A DNA stretch of 64,000 bases from Thermodesulfovibrionales bacterium (GCA_020062545.1 JAGUWD010000005.1:61952-125951), one strand, 5' to 3'. Shown: positions 23,625 through 33,185, numbered from the stretch's first letter. Notes: generated by a model from the letters alone, not told the origin. A program made the numbers and translations.

Positions 23625-24696
23625 GTCTTGTGCCTTTCGTAAGCATCTGCATCATCTCTTCAGGTACAGGCGAGTGATTGATAGCATCATCCTGCGATAT
23701 CAATCCCTTTGTATAAAGATCATAGAGCGACTGGTTCATGGTCTGCATTCCTGATCGTGTCTGTCCTGTCTGCATCATGGAATATATCTGGTGGAGCTTA
23801 TCTTCCCTTATAAGATTTCTTATGGCAGGTGTTGGCACGAGGATTTCGAGGGCAAGAACTCTTCCCTGTCCATCCTGCCTTGTCATCAATCTCTGTGAAA
23901 TAATGCCTTCGAGCACAAAAGACAACTGAACCCTTATCTGCTCCTGCTGATGTGGTGGAAATACATCTATTATCCTGTTTATTGTCTGGACTGCCGAGTT
24001 TGTATGAAGCGTGGCCAAAGTCAGATGTCCTGTCTCTGATATCCTTATTGCTGCTTCTATTGTTTCGAGGTCGCGCATCTCGCCTATGAGCACAACATCT
24101 GGATCCTGTCTCAGTATGTATTTTAAGGCATTATTGAACGAGAATGTATCGGAGTTTACCTCCCTCTGGTTTATGAGGCATTTTTTATGGCTGTGCAGGA
24201 ATTCTATTGGATCTTCCACAGTTATTATATGCGAATCCCTTTCAGAGTTTATCCTGTCTATCATTGTTGCGAGGGTTGTTGATTTTCCGCTTCCTGTGGG
24301 CCCTGTAACAAGGATGAGTCCGTGTGGTTTCTTGATGAGTTCTTCTACTACATCCGGCAGTCCCAGTTCCTGAAATGTCTTGATGTTAAATGGTATTGCC
24401 CTGAATGCACCTGCAACCGCTCCTCTCTGGAGAAAAACATTTGCCCTGAATCTGCTGAGTCCTTTTATGCCGAATGAGAGGTCAAGTTCGTTGTTCTCCT
24501 CGAATTTATGTTTCTGTGATTCTGTAAGAATGCTGTAACAGAGTTCCTTTGTGTCTTCAGGTGTCAAAGAAGGATTGCCTTCAACAGGGACAAGCCTTCC
24601 TGCTATGCGCAACCTCGGCGGACTGCCTGTTGTTATGTGCAGGTCGGATGCGCCCTTTTCTATCATTAATCTCAATAAATCAAATAATGAAGCCAT
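23617..24696 (-). CDS. pilT: Twitching motility ATPase PilT
   Basis: 359-aa secretion-type AAA+ ATPase that powers pilus retraction. Landmarks: N-terminal GASDLHITTGSPPRLRIAG, Walker A GPTGSGKSTT, Asp box ITVEDPIEFLH, Walker B-like DPDVVLIGEMRDLETIEAAI, His box TGHLTLATLHTNSA, and the C-terminal PilT signature near AIRNLIREDKLHQIYSMMQTG. It begins 2 nt after pilB on the same strand. Its 3' end overlaps fdhD from the opposite strand. Confidence 0.95.
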   Translation of the reverse strand: MASLFDLLRLMIEKGASDLHITTGSPPRLRIAGRLVPVEGNPSLTPEDTKELCYSILTESQKHKFEENNELDLSFGIKGLSRFRANVFLQRGAVAGAFRAIPFNIKTFQELGLPDVVEELIKKPHGLILVTGPTGSGKSTTLATMIDRINSERDSHIITVEDPIEFLHSHKKCLINQREVNSDTFSFNNALKYILRQDPDVVLIGEMRDLETIEAAIRISETGHLTLATLHTNSAVQTINRIIDVFPPHQQEQIRVQLSFVLEGIISQRLMTRQDGQGRVLALEILVPTPAIRNLIREDKLHQIYSMMQTGQTRSGMQTMNQSLYDLYTKGLISQDDAINHSPVPEEMMQMLTKGTRLR

Positions 24697-24698
24697 AA

Positions 24699-26438
24699 TC
24701 AGTCCTCAAAGGTTACCCTGAGGATCTCTTCTACGGTTGTTATTCCGTTTATTACCTTTTTTAATCCGCTCTGCCTGAGCGTTGACATGCCGAGGCGTAT
24801 TGCCTCCTTTTTTATGTCTGCTGCAGGCGCACCCTGAAGTATCATCTCCTTTAACTCATCCTTTATGGGCATGATTTCATGGACAGCTATCCTTCCTTTA
24901 TATCCTGTATTGTTGCATTCAGGACAACCCTTTCCCATGTAGCACTTAATATCCTTTACAGCATCGGGCGAAAACCCTGCCCTGATGAGTGTTGTTTCGG
25001 AGAGACGTTCCTCTTCCTTGCAGTTTTCGCATATCTTCCTTGCAAGCCTCTGTGCCACTATTAAAATGACCGACGACGAGACCATAATGGGCTCTATTCC
25101 CATGTTTATAAGCCTTGCTATGGTGCTTGGTGCATCGTTTGTGTGAAGGGTGCTCAAAACAAGATGTCCTGTAAGCGCCGCTTTTATTGCTATCTCTGCT
25201 GTCTCGAAATCCCTTATCTCACCCACGAGGATGATGTCAGGGTCCTGCCTTAAAAATGACCTCAGGGCAGTAGCAAAAGTGAGCCCGATATCTTCCCGTA
25301 TATGCACCTGGTTTATTCCAAAGAAGTTGTATTCAACAGGGTCTTCTGCAGTCATGATATTTACACCTGGCTTGTTCAAATGGGAGAGGGCAGAATACAG
25401 GGTCGTTGTCTTGCCGCTTCCAGTAGGCCCAGTTACGAGTATCATGCCGTAGGGTTTTTCAATGGCATCGTAGAAATCCATGAGTTGCTGCTCGTCGAAT
25501 CCCAGCTTTGACAGTTCAAGCTGGAGGTTAGATTTATCGAGGAGCCTCATGACGACCTTTTCTCCAAAGAGAGTTGGCAGTGTAGAGACTCTGAAGTCTA
25601 TCTCCCTGTCATCGCCGAATTTGAGTTTTATCCTTCCGTCCTGTGGCAGCCTCCTCTCCGATATATCGAGATGGGACATTATCTTTATCCTCGATGTAAT
25701 TGCATTCTTCATTTTCACAGGAAGCTTTAATACAGGCTGAAGCACCCCGTCTATCCTGTATCTAACCCTGAGAATATCCTCAGAAGGCTCTACATGTATA
25801 TCGCTGGCACGGGACCTTATGGCATTCATCAGGATGCCGTTGACCAGCTTTACTATGGGGGCATCTACTTCTTTTGGTCCGTCCTTATCCTCTCTTTCCT
25901 CTACAACGGTTATGTCCTCAAGAGCACTGCCTATTACCTTGTTGAGGTCCTCTATTTCCATAACGTCTTTTCCCTTGCGTCCGCTTATTGTTACCTTTGC
26001 CTCTTTCTTCGGATAGTACTTTTCTATTGCCTCCATAATAGCGGACTCTGCAGCAACATGCACTAACACCTTCATTCCCGAGAGGAATCTGACATCATCT
26101 ATTGCGAGGTTGTTGGATGGGTCTGCTATAGCGATCCTCAAGCCGGCTCCGTCCTTTGAGATGGGGATGAGCTGGTATTTTTTTGCAGTTTCGTAAGGTA
26201 TGAGCTTTAATAAAACAGTGTCGATTTTGTGGTCTGAAAGGTTGATTGCAGGGGCATTGTACTGCCTGCTTAAAAATGTGATAAGGCTTTCTTCGTTTAT
26301 ATAGCCTAATTTCAGAAGTACCGAACCGAGCCTTTTACCTTCAAGCCTTTGGAGACGAAGGGCTTCGTTGAGTTGTTCCTCTGTGATGAGTTTTGCTTTT
26401 AATAAAAGCTGGCCTAATAAGGACGTCCCTACGGTCAT
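24699..26438 (-). CDS. pilB: Type IV pilus assembly ATPase PilB (GspE family)
   Basis: 579 aa. The N-terminal MshEN-type domain (LGQLLLKAKLITEEQLNEALRLQ...LGSVLLKLGYINEESLITFLSRQY), which binds c-di-GMP in some homologues, is followed by ASDIHVEP, Walker A GPTGSGKTTTL, MTAEDPVEYN, DPDIILVGEIRDFETAEIA, STLHTNDAPSTIARL, and the C-terminal zinc motif CENCKEE...CPECNNTGYKGR. It drives pilus extension. Operon with pilT; no pilC, pilM or pilin is visible here. Confidence 0.94.
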   Translation of the reverse strand: MTVGTSLLGQLLLKAKLITEEQLNEALRLQRLEGKRLGSVLLKLGYINEESLITFLSRQYNAPAINLSDHKIDTVLLKLIPYETAKKYQLIPISKDGAGLRIAIADPSNNLAIDDVRFLSGMKVLVHVAAESAIMEAIEKYYPKKEAKVTISGRKGKDVMEIEDLNKVIGSALEDITVVEEREDKDGPKEVDAPIVKLVNGILMNAIRSRASDIHVEPSEDILRVRYRIDGVLQPVLKLPVKMKNAITSRIKIMSHLDISERRLPQDGRIKLKFGDDREIDFRVSTLPTLFGEKVVMRLLDKSNLQLELSKLGFDEQQLMDFYDAIEKPYGMILVTGPTGSGKTTTLYSALSHLNKPGVNIMTAEDPVEYNFFGINQVHIREDIGLTFATALRSFLRQDPDIILVGEIRDFETAEIAIKAALTGHLVLSTLHTNDAPSTIARLINMGIEPIMVSSSVILIVAQRLARKICENCKEEERLSETTLIRAGFSPDAVKDIKCYMGKGCPECNNTGYKGRIAVHEIMPIKDELKEMILQGAPAADIKKEAIRLGMSTLRQSGLKKVINGITTVEEILRVTFED

Positions 26439-26541
26439 TATCTAAAATACTGCAAAAAAACGACTTAAGTCAAACCTTAATCCTTCGAGTCTTGAATTAA
26501 TGTCTCGTTACTTGTTACTATAAACCTGTTATTGTTGTTGA

Positions 26542-26617
26542 GGGCAGTTAGCTCAGTCGGTAGAGCAGGGGCCTGAAAAGCCCCGTGTCGGGAGTTCGAT
26601 TCTCTCACTGCCCACCA
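26542..26617 (+). tRNA. tRNA-Phe (anticodon GAA), CCA encoded
   Basis: Acceptor GGGCAGT pairs with ACTGCCC; D arm AGCTCAGTCGGTAGAGC; anticodon stem GGGGC/GCCCC around loop CTGAAAA (anticodon GAA); T arm with GTTCGATTC; A73 then CCA in the genome. The rtcA reading frame on the other strand runs 65 nt into it. Confidence 0.96.
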
Positions 26618-27641
26618 TTTTCACCTTTCCATGTCCCCCTGTCTCTCCCTCAATTGAAAACTCATATTTGTGAAATAATCCTATTACCCACAGATTGGTA
26701 AGTAAATGCTGTGTTATGCATGAGGTTGTAAAGACCGATTCGTTATTGCATAGAGACAGGTATAAAACTATCTGATCGGGAAGGTGCGAATCTAATGCAG
26801 CATTGCTTGAATAGTAATTAAGGAACTCTATTGCTGCCTCTTCCCCTACCATTTCCGCCCTCTTGCCCCTTTCACCGATGGCTGTGAATCCTGCAACGGA
26901 ATTTTCAGATTCTGATTTCATGAATACGAATGTGCCCTGTCCCGGAGTTGGAGCATCTATGATCTCCATATCCACCTGGCATTGAATATCTGCCTCTGAA
27001 TGTATCTTTTTCATAAAGGCATTTCTCTGTCTTTCGGCTATCGATGGGTGCAGATTTCCCACGCCGGAGTATCCACTGAGCCTTACAAGATGCCCTCTTT
27101 CCATAATTATCAGCGGCTTGATCTCTTTTGCAGGAAATATCTCTGCCCTTATTCTTCCTCCTCCCTTTGGATAAAAACCGTAAGATTCTATGCTTGGCTC
27201 TATCTTTATGCCTACTTTCTCTAATGTCGGGACAAAGACCTCCGAGATGTAGTGGTAACAAGGGCTGAATGAAACATGGGTTCCTCCTTTTAATACGACG
27301 GTTGTCTTTCTGTCCAGGAACATCAGGGATGGGATGATTGTTTGAAGGACTAACGATGTAGAGCCTGCAGTGCCTATATCAAAGAAAAAGTCTCCACCCT
27401 TCACGCCTTTTGGCGAGAATATAAGCTCTGTTGAGCCTTTGATATTGCCTATTACATCAGCATTGGAGAGAAGCTGAACAGCCCTTACGCATGTGAGATG
27501 CTGGGGCATGAGCCCTGGATTTTTCCTGCCCTTCCTGATATTGAATATCCTGAATGGTTTGTTGAAGAGGCATGAAAGACCGAGGGCTGTCCTCAGTATC
27601 TGGCCTCCGCCTTCTCCAAAGCTTCCGTCTATTTCTATCAT
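26553..27641 (-). CDS. rtcA: RNA 3'-terminal phosphate cyclase RtcA
   Basis: 362 codons. RtcA converts RNA 3'-phosphates to 2',3'-cyclic ends using ATP through a covalent His-AMP. Family features: MIEIDGSFGEGGGQILRTALGLSCLFNKPFRIFNIR, GGTHVSFSPCYHYISEVFVP, YGFYPKGGGRI, a C-terminal HLPDQIVLYLSLCNNE (active-site His in SHLPDQ) and TSCITQHLLTNLWVI. The normal end is near KVKMVGSE; the last 20 or so codons come from the antisense strand of tRNA-Phe because the first stop lies inside the tRNA gene. Confidence 0.92.
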   Translation of the reverse strand: MIEIDGSFGEGGGQILRTALGLSCLFNKPFRIFNIRKGRKNPGLMPQHLTCVRAVQLLSNADVIGNIKGSTELIFSPKGVKGGDFFFDIGTAGSTSLVLQTIIPSLMFLDRKTTVVLKGGTHVSFSPCYHYISEVFVPTLEKVGIKIEPSIESYGFYPKGGGRIRAEIFPAKEIKPLIIMERGHLVRLSGYSGVGNLHPSIAERQRNAFMKKIHSEADIQCQVDMEIIDAPTPGQGTFVFMKSESENSVAGFTAIGERGKRAEMVGEEAAIEFLNYYSSNAALDSHLPDQIVLYLSLCNNESVFTTSCITQHLLTNLWVIGLFHKYEFSIEGETGGHGKVKMVGSERIELPTRGFSGPCSTD

Positions 27642-27806
27642 TGGTAAATATTACAACATAGTAGGTTGAAATGCTATGCAGTGTATAAATACAGTTGACT
27701 TGCAACATATTCCTGCGTTTTTTTGGGCGCAGGTAAAGGGTTGCCGTTCTCAATTTTTCAGCTATAATTGAATTAGGCACTACGATCAGAAAGGAGGTGC
27801 ATAGTC

Positions 27807-27977
27807 ATGATTATTGATCTGAGTGCAATGGAGCGGGATCTGCTGAAGAAACTACTTGATTCCCACCTTGCAGAGTTGAGACTCGAAATCGCCGCAACCA
27901 AGCGAGGCACGTCTTCCCTCCATGAGGAAGAGGAGATTCTGAAGGGACTCCAGAAGAAAATATCAGAATTGAAGTGA
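27807..27977 (+). CDS. small conserved-looking protein, unknown function
   Basis: 56 aa starting MIIDLSAMERDLLKKLLDS, then HLAELRLEIAATKRG and ending GLQKKISELK; highly charged and probably all helical. A strong ribosome site AAGGAGGTG lies 8 nt upstream and a terminator follows at 28006, which supports it as real despite the size. I know similar short proteins in this group of bacteria only as uncharacterised. Confidence 0.7.
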   Translation: MIIDLSAMERDLLKKLLDSHLAELRLEIAATKRGTSSLHEEEEILKGLQKKISELK

Positions 27978-28005
27978 GATGTCGGCACCCTTCAGAAAGT
28001 AATAA

Positions 28006-28040
28006 GGCTATTTTGACTTGCGTCAGATAGCTTTTTTTTT
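28006..28040 (+). terminator. rho-independent terminator after the 56-aa gene
   Basis: GCTAT-TT-TGAC, loop TTGC, GTCA-G-ATAGC, followed by nine T. Imperfect stem but a clear U-tract on the plus strand. Confidence 0.7.
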
Positions 28041-28172
28041 AATCATTGGAAAGAAGTTTCTAAAGGGCTTATTCTGATTTTAGAGATGGGAATAAAATAA
28101 ACGGCGAGCAAAGGGCAAGCAATTTATATTACTTTAAAGTATAATACTCGAAAGTAACCTTATGAGGTGAGG

Positions 28173-29552
28173 ATGTTCGTTAACAGGGAAAGAGAGCTTG
28201 AGGCGCTTGGTTCTGCATATAAAGAGAGCAAAGCACAATTCATTGTTATCTACGGCAAAAGACGTGTAGGCAAGACCGAGCTTGTCAAGCAGTTCTTCAA
28301 AAAAATTCCTCATATATATTTTCTTGCTGACAAGTCGCCTGAAAAAGAACAACTCCGTCTCCTCTCTGAAAAGGTCGGCTTATTCTGCAATGACCAGTTC
28401 CTGCTTTCACGTGGGTTCGGTAATTGGCATGACTTCTTCACATACATCAAAGACAAGGGCAGGGTTGTGCTTGCGATAGATGAATTCCCATTTCTTATAG
28501 AGGCAAACAGGGCTGTGCCTTCAATATTCCAGAAAGGCTGGGATGAAGGTCTTAAAGATTCTGGGATATTCCTCATTCTGCTTGGCTCAAGCATAGGCAT
28601 GATGGAGACAGATGTCCTTGGCTATAAGTCTCCTTTATTCGGCAGGCGGACAGGCCAGCTTCTTATTGAGCCTCTCAGTTTCTGGCATGCAAAAAAGTTT
28701 TTTCCAGGGATATCTGATGATGATTTCATGTATATCTATTCAGTCCTCGGCGGAACACCTGCATATCTCCTTCAGTTCGACCCTGCTGCTGACCTCTGGA
28801 CAAATATCAGGAAGGAGATATTCAGCCATAATGCATACCTTTTCAGCGAGCCCGAGTTCATTCTGAAAGAAGAACTCCGTGAGCCGAGGAACTATTTTTC
28901 GATAATCAGGGCTATTTCAATGGGCAAGGCGAGGGCAAGCGAGATCATAAATGAAACAGGGTTCGAAAAAAATGTCGTTGGAAAATATCTCTCAGTTCTC
29001 ACAGATCTCAGAATTGTAAAAAGAGAAGTGCCGATTACCGAGAAGTCCTATGAAAAGAGCAAAAAAGGCATCTACATGCTCGATGATAATTATTTCAGGT
29101 TCTGGTTCAAATATGTCTTCCCGAACAAGAGTTTCATTGAAGAAGGCGAAACTGATTATGTCATCAAGAACAAGATCAGGCCTGAACTGGATTTATTCGT
29201 TTCCCAAACCTATGAGGAAGTCTGCCGGTCATTTGTCAAAAAAGGACTCCCGAGGGGCTTGAAGTTCAACAAGGTCGGCAGGTGGTGGACAAAGGATGCT
29301 GAAATAGATATTGTCGGTATTAATGAGGACGACAACGCCATTCTTTTTGGAGAGGCAAAATGGTCTAAAAAGCCTGTTGGTATAAATATACTTAGTGAAC
29401 TAAAAACAAAGGTAGAGGAAGTCCGGTGGGGGAACAGCAAGACCACAAGGCATTTTGCATTGTTTTCAAGAAAAGGGTTTACGAGTGAAATGATGAAAGC
29501 GGCGGAGAGAGAAAAGGTCTTGTTATTCAGGGGCATTGAAAGGGTCGGATAA
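28173..29552 (+). CDS. DUF234-type AAA ATPase with nuclease-like C-terminus
   Basis: 459 aa from the ATG at 28173 (GAGG 5 nt upstream; a GTG 6 nt earlier is possible). Archaeal-type ATPase: FVNRERELEAL, Walker A YGKRRVGKTELV, Walker B VVLAIDEFPFLI, sensor LLGSSIGMME, winged-helix region (SEIINETGFEKNVVGKYLSVLTDLRIV), then a C-terminal domain with EIDIVGINEDDNAILFGEAKW, the D...ExK pattern of PD-(D/E)xK nucleases. Such stand-alone ATPases spread horizontally and are suspected of defence or mobile-element roles; the substrate is not known. Monocistronic. Confidence 0.88.
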   Translation: MFVNRERELEALGSAYKESKAQFIVIYGKRRVGKTELVKQFFKKIPHIYFLADKSPEKEQLRLLSEKVGLFCNDQFLLSRGFGNWHDFFTYIKDKGRVVLAIDEFPFLIEANRAVPSIFQKGWDEGLKDSGIFLILLGSSIGMMETDVLGYKSPLFGRRTGQLLIEPLSFWHAKKFFPGISDDDFMYIYSVLGGTPAYLLQFDPAADLWTNIRKEIFSHNAYLFSEPEFILKEELREPRNYFSIIRAISMGKARASEIINETGFEKNVVGKYLSVLTDLRIVKREVPITEKSYEKSKKGIYMLDDNYFRFWFKYVFPNKSFIEEGETDYVIKNKIRPELDLFVSQTYEEVCRSFVKKGLPRGLKFNKVGRWWTKDAEIDIVGINEDDNAILFGEAKWSKKPVGINILSELKTKVEEVRWGNSKTTRHFALFSRKGFTSEMMKAAEREKVLLFRGIERVG

Positions 29553-29564
29553 GATGTTTTAAAA

Positions 29565-29697
29565 ACGTGTCCAAATTTTAAGGTTTTCTGGACATGTTCT
29601 GCGGCAGGGACAGGTTTTAAGTCCGCTGTCCTGCAACTGTCCTGTTAGTGTCCTGTTCAAATAATTCAGGCTATCAGAATTTATTGTCCCGATAGCC
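29565..29697. repeat. spacer with two hairpins and an 11-nt periodic repeat
   Basis: CGTGTCCA pairs with TGGACATG across 15 nt (near 29566-29597); GTCCTGCAACT-GTCCTGTTAGT-GTCCTGTTCAA is an 11-nt period (about 29628-29660); GGCTATC and GATAGCC (29669-29675, 29691-29697) form a third element. They lie between the DUF234 gene and the initiator tRNA. No gene is visible. Confidence 0.6.
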
Positions 29698-29728
29698 TTC
29701 AAACCGTTGGTATTCAAGTATTTGCAGT

Positions 29729-29805
<77 letters not shown>

Positions 29806-29902
29806 GGTAATTAGCTTACCTGAACGGTCTGAATGTTGTCAACTTGAGTTGCAAATTCCTGTCTTCCAATGCTATCTTATTAAGTTTTTTTAAAGGAGCC
29901 GC

Positions 29903-30511
29903 ATGGATATAGTTCTTGCCACGAGAAACAAGAAAAAGATTGAGGAGATGAGCAGGATCCTCGATGGAATGGGCATAAACATACTGACCATGGATGATTT
30001 CCCTTCCTGCCCTGAGGTGGAAGAAGACATGGACACCTTTGAAGGGAATGCAGTCAAAAAGGCATTGGCAATAACAAAATGCACAAATAAAATTGCTGTG
30101 GCAGATGATTCCGGGCTTGAGGTTTATGCCCTTAAGGGTGATCCAGGGGTTATGTCTGCAAGGTATGCAGGTGAAAATGCCAATGATGTTGCTAACATCG
30201 AAAAGCTCCTTAGCGAGATGAAGGATATACCCGAGGAGCAGAGAGGGGCAAGATTTGTGTGCTGTATTGCCCTTGCTTATCCAAATGGCAAGGTAGAGAC
30301 ATTTTTTGGCTTTGCAGAAGGCAGGATTGGCAGAGAGCCGCGGGGGAGAATGGGTTTCGGATACGATCCTGTTTTCTATCCCACAGGCTATAATGAAACC
30401 TTTGCCGAGATGTTACCCGAAGAAAAAGATGCCTTAAGCCACAGGGGAAAGGCCCTTGAGAGGTTCAAGGAATACATTAAGACTCATTATTCTGAATATA
30501 AGGAAATTTAA
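29903..30511 (+). CDS. rdgB: XTP/dITP diphosphatase (RdgB/HAM1 family)
   Basis: 202 aa. Removes non-canonical purine triphosphates (ITP, XTP) as monophosphate plus pyrophosphate. Signature: MDIVLATRNKKKIEEMSRIL, DTFEGNAVKKA, AVADDSGLEVYALKGDPGVMSARYAGENA, and the substrate loop GRMGFGYDPVFYP, AEM-LPEEKDALSHRGKAL. The ribosome site is AAAGGAG. adk follows in the same direction after 91 nt. Confidence 0.95.
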   Translation: MDIVLATRNKKKIEEMSRILDGMGINILTMDDFPSCPEVEEDMDTFEGNAVKKALAITKCTNKIAVADDSGLEVYALKGDPGVMSARYAGENANDVANIEKLLSEMKDIPEEQRGARFVCCIALAYPNGKVETFFGFAEGRIGREPRGRMGFGYDPVFYPTGYNETFAEMLPEEKDALSHRGKALERFKEYIKTHYSEYKEI

Positions 30512-30602
30512 TGTAATGATTATAATTTTAAACTTGAATTAAATCGCTTCTTTGATTAACTTATATCGTTTTTTAAAATTTCTTCAATTTGGAGGGTTTT
30601 TC

Positions 30603-31262
30603 ATGATATCAGGTATGAGATTGGTTCTTCTTGGCGCTCCTGGAGCCGGAAAGGGCACGCAGGCAAAAATACTCGTTGAAAAATATGGCATTCCACAGAT
30701 TTCCACAGGCGATCTCTTAAGGGCAGCAGTAGCTGCCGGAACAGCCCTTGGAAAAGAGGCAAAGTCTTATATGGATAAGGGGGAGCTTGTCCCCGACAGT
30801 GTTGTTCTCGGCATGGTAGAAGAGAGGCTCAAGCAGGACGACTGCAAAAAGGGCTATATCCTTGACGGCTTTCCGAGAAATACAAAGCAGGCAGAGGCCC
30901 TGGACAAGATGCTTTCATCCTTGAATATGTCATTAACCGCTGCGCTCAGCGTGGATGTCCCATTCGAGGATCTGATGAAGAGGCTCACAGGAAGAAGGAC
31001 ATGCAAGGCTTGCGGGCAGATGTATAATGTCTACTTCAACCCGCCAAAAAAAGAAGGTATATGCGATAAGTGCGGAGGAGAACTCTTCCAGAGGGATGAT
31101 GACAAAGAAGAGACCATAAAGAAAAGGCTTGAGGTCTACAACGCACAGACAGCGCCACTCATCGATTACTATGGCAAGAAAGGCATATTGAAATCAGTCT
31201 CAGGCATAGGCAGCATTGACGACATATTTAAAAAGGTCTGCAACGCATTAGGCCTTAAATAG
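30603..31262 (+). CDS. adk: Adenylate kinase (zinc LID type)
   Basis: 219 aa from the ATG at 30603, which follows GGAGGG by 6 nt; the longer frame to 30552 has no ribosome site. P-loop GAPGAGKGTQAK, YGIPQISTGDLLRAAV, DGFPRNTKQAE, and a LID with four Cys (CKACG, CDKCG) that bind zinc. Interconverts ATP, ADP and AMP. In a sulfate reducer it also recycles the AMP formed by APS reductase, so its place just before sat is functionally apt. Confidence 0.96.
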   Translation: MISGMRLVLLGAPGAGKGTQAKILVEKYGIPQISTGDLLRAAVAAGTALGKEAKSYMDKGELVPDSVVLGMVEERLKQDDCKKGYILDGFPRNTKQAEALDKMLSSLNMSLTAALSVDVPFEDLMKRLTGRRTCKACGQMYNVYFNPPKKEGICDKCGGELFQRDDDKEETIKKRLEVYNAQTAPLIDYYGKKGILKSVSGIGSIDDIFKKVCNALGLK

Positions 31263-31313
31263 AGTATTCAAGCTCGGTCTTGAAATATAAAAAAACCAAA
31301 CAGGAGGATTAAC

Positions 31314-32528
31314 ATGGCTTTAGTAAATCCACATGGAAAACAAAAGAAATTAATTCCCCTCTTGCTGACAGGGGCTGCCCTTGAAGAGGAGAAGAAAAAA
31401 GCTAAAACCCTTACGCAGGTCAGGATTGCATCCCGTGAGGCAGGAGACCTGATAATGATGGGCATCGGCGGATTCTCCCCTCTAACCGGTTTTATGGGAC
31501 ATGACGACTGGAAGGGCGTATGCGCCGAGTACAAAATGGCAGACGGGACATTCTGGCCGATTCCCATAACAGTATCAACAACAGAAGGACAGGCAGACAG
31601 CATAAAGAATAATGAGGAGATTGCTCTTGTCTCCGAGGAAACAGGCGAGATAATGGCAACCATGAAGGTCACAGAGAAATACAAGATCGATAAAGCATAT
31701 GAATGCAAACAGGTATTCAGGACCACCGACATGGAGCACCCCGGTGTTGTAATGGTCATGAAGCAGGCTGATATAAACCTTGCAGGCCCTGTAAAAGTCC
31801 TCAGCGAAGGCGCATTTCCGAAGGAATATCCCGGGATCTATCTCAGGCCGGCAGAGTCAAGAAAGATATTCGAGGAAAAGGGCTGGAGCACTGTTGCAGC
31901 ATTCCAGACAAGAAACCCCATGCACCGTTCCCACGAATACCTCACAAAGATTGCAATTGAGACATGTGACGGTGTCTTTATCCACATGCTTCTCGGGAAA
32001 TTAAAACCCGGAGATATTCCTGCAGATGTAAGGCAGAAGGCTATTGATATACTAATTGAGAACTACTATGTGAAGGATACAATAACAGTCGGCGGCTATC
32101 CCCTTGATATGAGATATGCAGGCCCGAGAGAAGCCCTGCTCCATGCCCTTTTCAGGCAGAACTATGGCTGCAGCCATCTCATAGTCGGAAGAGACCACGC
32201 AGGTGTGGGCGAATATTACGGTCCATTTGATGCACAGAAGATATTTGATGAGATTCCGGAAAACGCTCTTGAGACAAAACCCCTCAAAATAGACTGGACA
32301 TTTTACTGCCATAAGTGCGATGGAATGGCATCCATGAGGACATGCCCCCACGGAAAAGAGGACAGATTGATCCTTAGCGGGACAAAACTAAGAAAGATGC
32401 TCTCAGAGGGCGAGGAAGTTCCAGACCACTTCAGCAGGCCCGAGGTTCTCAAACTATTAAGAGAGTACTACGAAGGATTGACAGAGAAAGTGGAGGTCAA
32501 ACTCCATAAATTTGCAGAGGGAGCATAA
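31314..32528 (+). CDS. sat: Sulfate adenylyltransferase (dissimilatory ATP sulfurylase)
   Basis: 404 aa. ATP + sulfate to APS + pyrophosphate, the activation step of sulfate reduction. Motifs: [27 protein letters not shown] (HxxH-type nucleotide site), [45 protein letters not shown] and ISGTKLR-like [27 protein letters not shown] provides the zinc-type Cys/His of the bacterial-archaeal Sat group. GGAGGAT precedes the start. The product pyrophosphate can be used by HppA at 40212. First gene of the sulfate-reduction block. Confidence 0.97.
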   Translation: MALVNPHGKQKKLIPLLLTGAALEEEKKKAKTLTQVRIASREAGDLIMMGIGGFSPLTGFMGHDDWKGVCAEYKMADGTFWPIPITVSTTEGQADSIKNNEEIALVSEETGEIMATMKVTEKYKIDKAYECKQVFRTTDMEHPGVVMVMKQADINLAGPVKVLSEGAFPKEYPGIYLRPAESRKIFEEKGWSTVAAFQTRNPMHRSHEYLTKIAIETCDGVFIHMLLGKLKPGDIPADVRQKAIDILIENYYVKDTITVGGYPLDMRYAGPREALLHALFRQNYGCSHLIVGRDHAGVGEYYGPFDAQKIFDEIPENALETKPLKIDWTFYCHKCDGMASMRTCPHGKEDRLILSGTKLRKMLSEGEEVPDHFSRPEVLKLLREYYEGLTEKVEVKLHKFAEGA

Positions 32529-32535
32529 ATAAACA

Positions 32536-32610
32536 AAAGGCGATGGGGAATAGGCTATAGGCAATGGGAAAGAAAAACCTATAGCCTATGACCTATAACC
32601 TATAACCTGT
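32536..32610. repeat. degenerate 7-nt repeats forming a hairpin (sat-aprB spacer)
   Basis: Left arm AGGCGATGGGGAATAGG-CTATAGG, right arm CCTATA-GCCTATG-ACCTATA-ACCTATA-ACC, largely complementary around a short A-rich loop. Same word family as 16375-16438. The remaining spacer to 32765 holds an AT-rich dyad (AAATCC...GGATTT) and the small hairpin GCATCA-N5-TGATGC (32721-32737) ahead of aprB; no gene. Confidence 0.82.
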
Positions 32611-32765
32611 TTTTAATGAAAGGGGGTGTGAAGCCAAAGATAGTGTAAATCCGAAACCAGAATTTTCGAAATTCGAATTTTGGATTTAGAATTTGTTTTT
32701 GAAAAAATAGTATTTTCAGGGCATCAGAAATTGATGCTTAATAAAAAACCGAAGGAGGTTGGATT

Positions 32766-33185
32766 ATGCCGAGTTTTGTAATTACGGAAAAATGTGATGG
32801 GTGCAAGGCACAGGACAAGACTGCTTGCCAGTATATTTGTCCTCACGATCTCATGACCCTTGACAGGGAAAAGATGAAGGCATACAATCAGGAACCCGAA
32901 CAGTGCTGGGAGTGCTACAACTGCGTAAAGATATGCCCCCAGCAGGCAATTGAGGTAAGGGGATATGCCGATTACATTCCTCTTGGAGGGAATGTTCTTC
33001 CAATGAGGGGAACTGATTCAATCATGTGGACAATTAAGTTCAGGAACGGGGCGCTCAAAAGATTTAAGTTCCCGATACGGTTAACTGCAGAAGGGTCTGT
33101 TGATCCATATGCCGGACAGCCTCAAGCTGACTACTCAAAGATAAAACAACCAGGCTTCTTTAATTATGAAGCCAAAAAGGCATAA
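32766..33185 (+). CDS. aprB: APS reductase beta subunit
   Basis: 139-aa two-[4Fe-4S] ferredoxin subunit of adenylylsulfate reductase. Cluster Cys lie in KCDGCKAQDKTACQYICP and CWECYNCVKICPQQAIEVRGYADYIPLGG; the C-terminal tail (NVLPMRGTDSIMWTIKFRNGALKRFKFPIR...SVDPY) wraps around AprA in known structures. It carries electrons from the Qmo complex to AprA FAD. Strong GAAGGAGG ribosome site; aprA starts 18 nt later. Confidence 0.97.
   Translation: MPSFVITEKCDGCKAQDKTACQYICPHDLMTLDREKMKAYNQEPEQCWECYNCVKICPQQAIEVRGYADYIPLGGNVLPMRGTDSIMWTIKFRNGALKRFKFPIRLTAEGSVDPYAGQPQADYSKIKQPGFFNYEAKKA

Noticed and set aside
26553..26617. The tail GSERIELPTRGFSGPCSTD as a real RtcA domain
   Set aside because: It is the antisense translation of tRNA-Phe, a frequent source of false protein sequence.
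28173..29552. DUF234 ATPase as part of a defined defence operon
   Set aside because: It is monocistronic, with no partner effector next to it; defence is possible but not supported by context.
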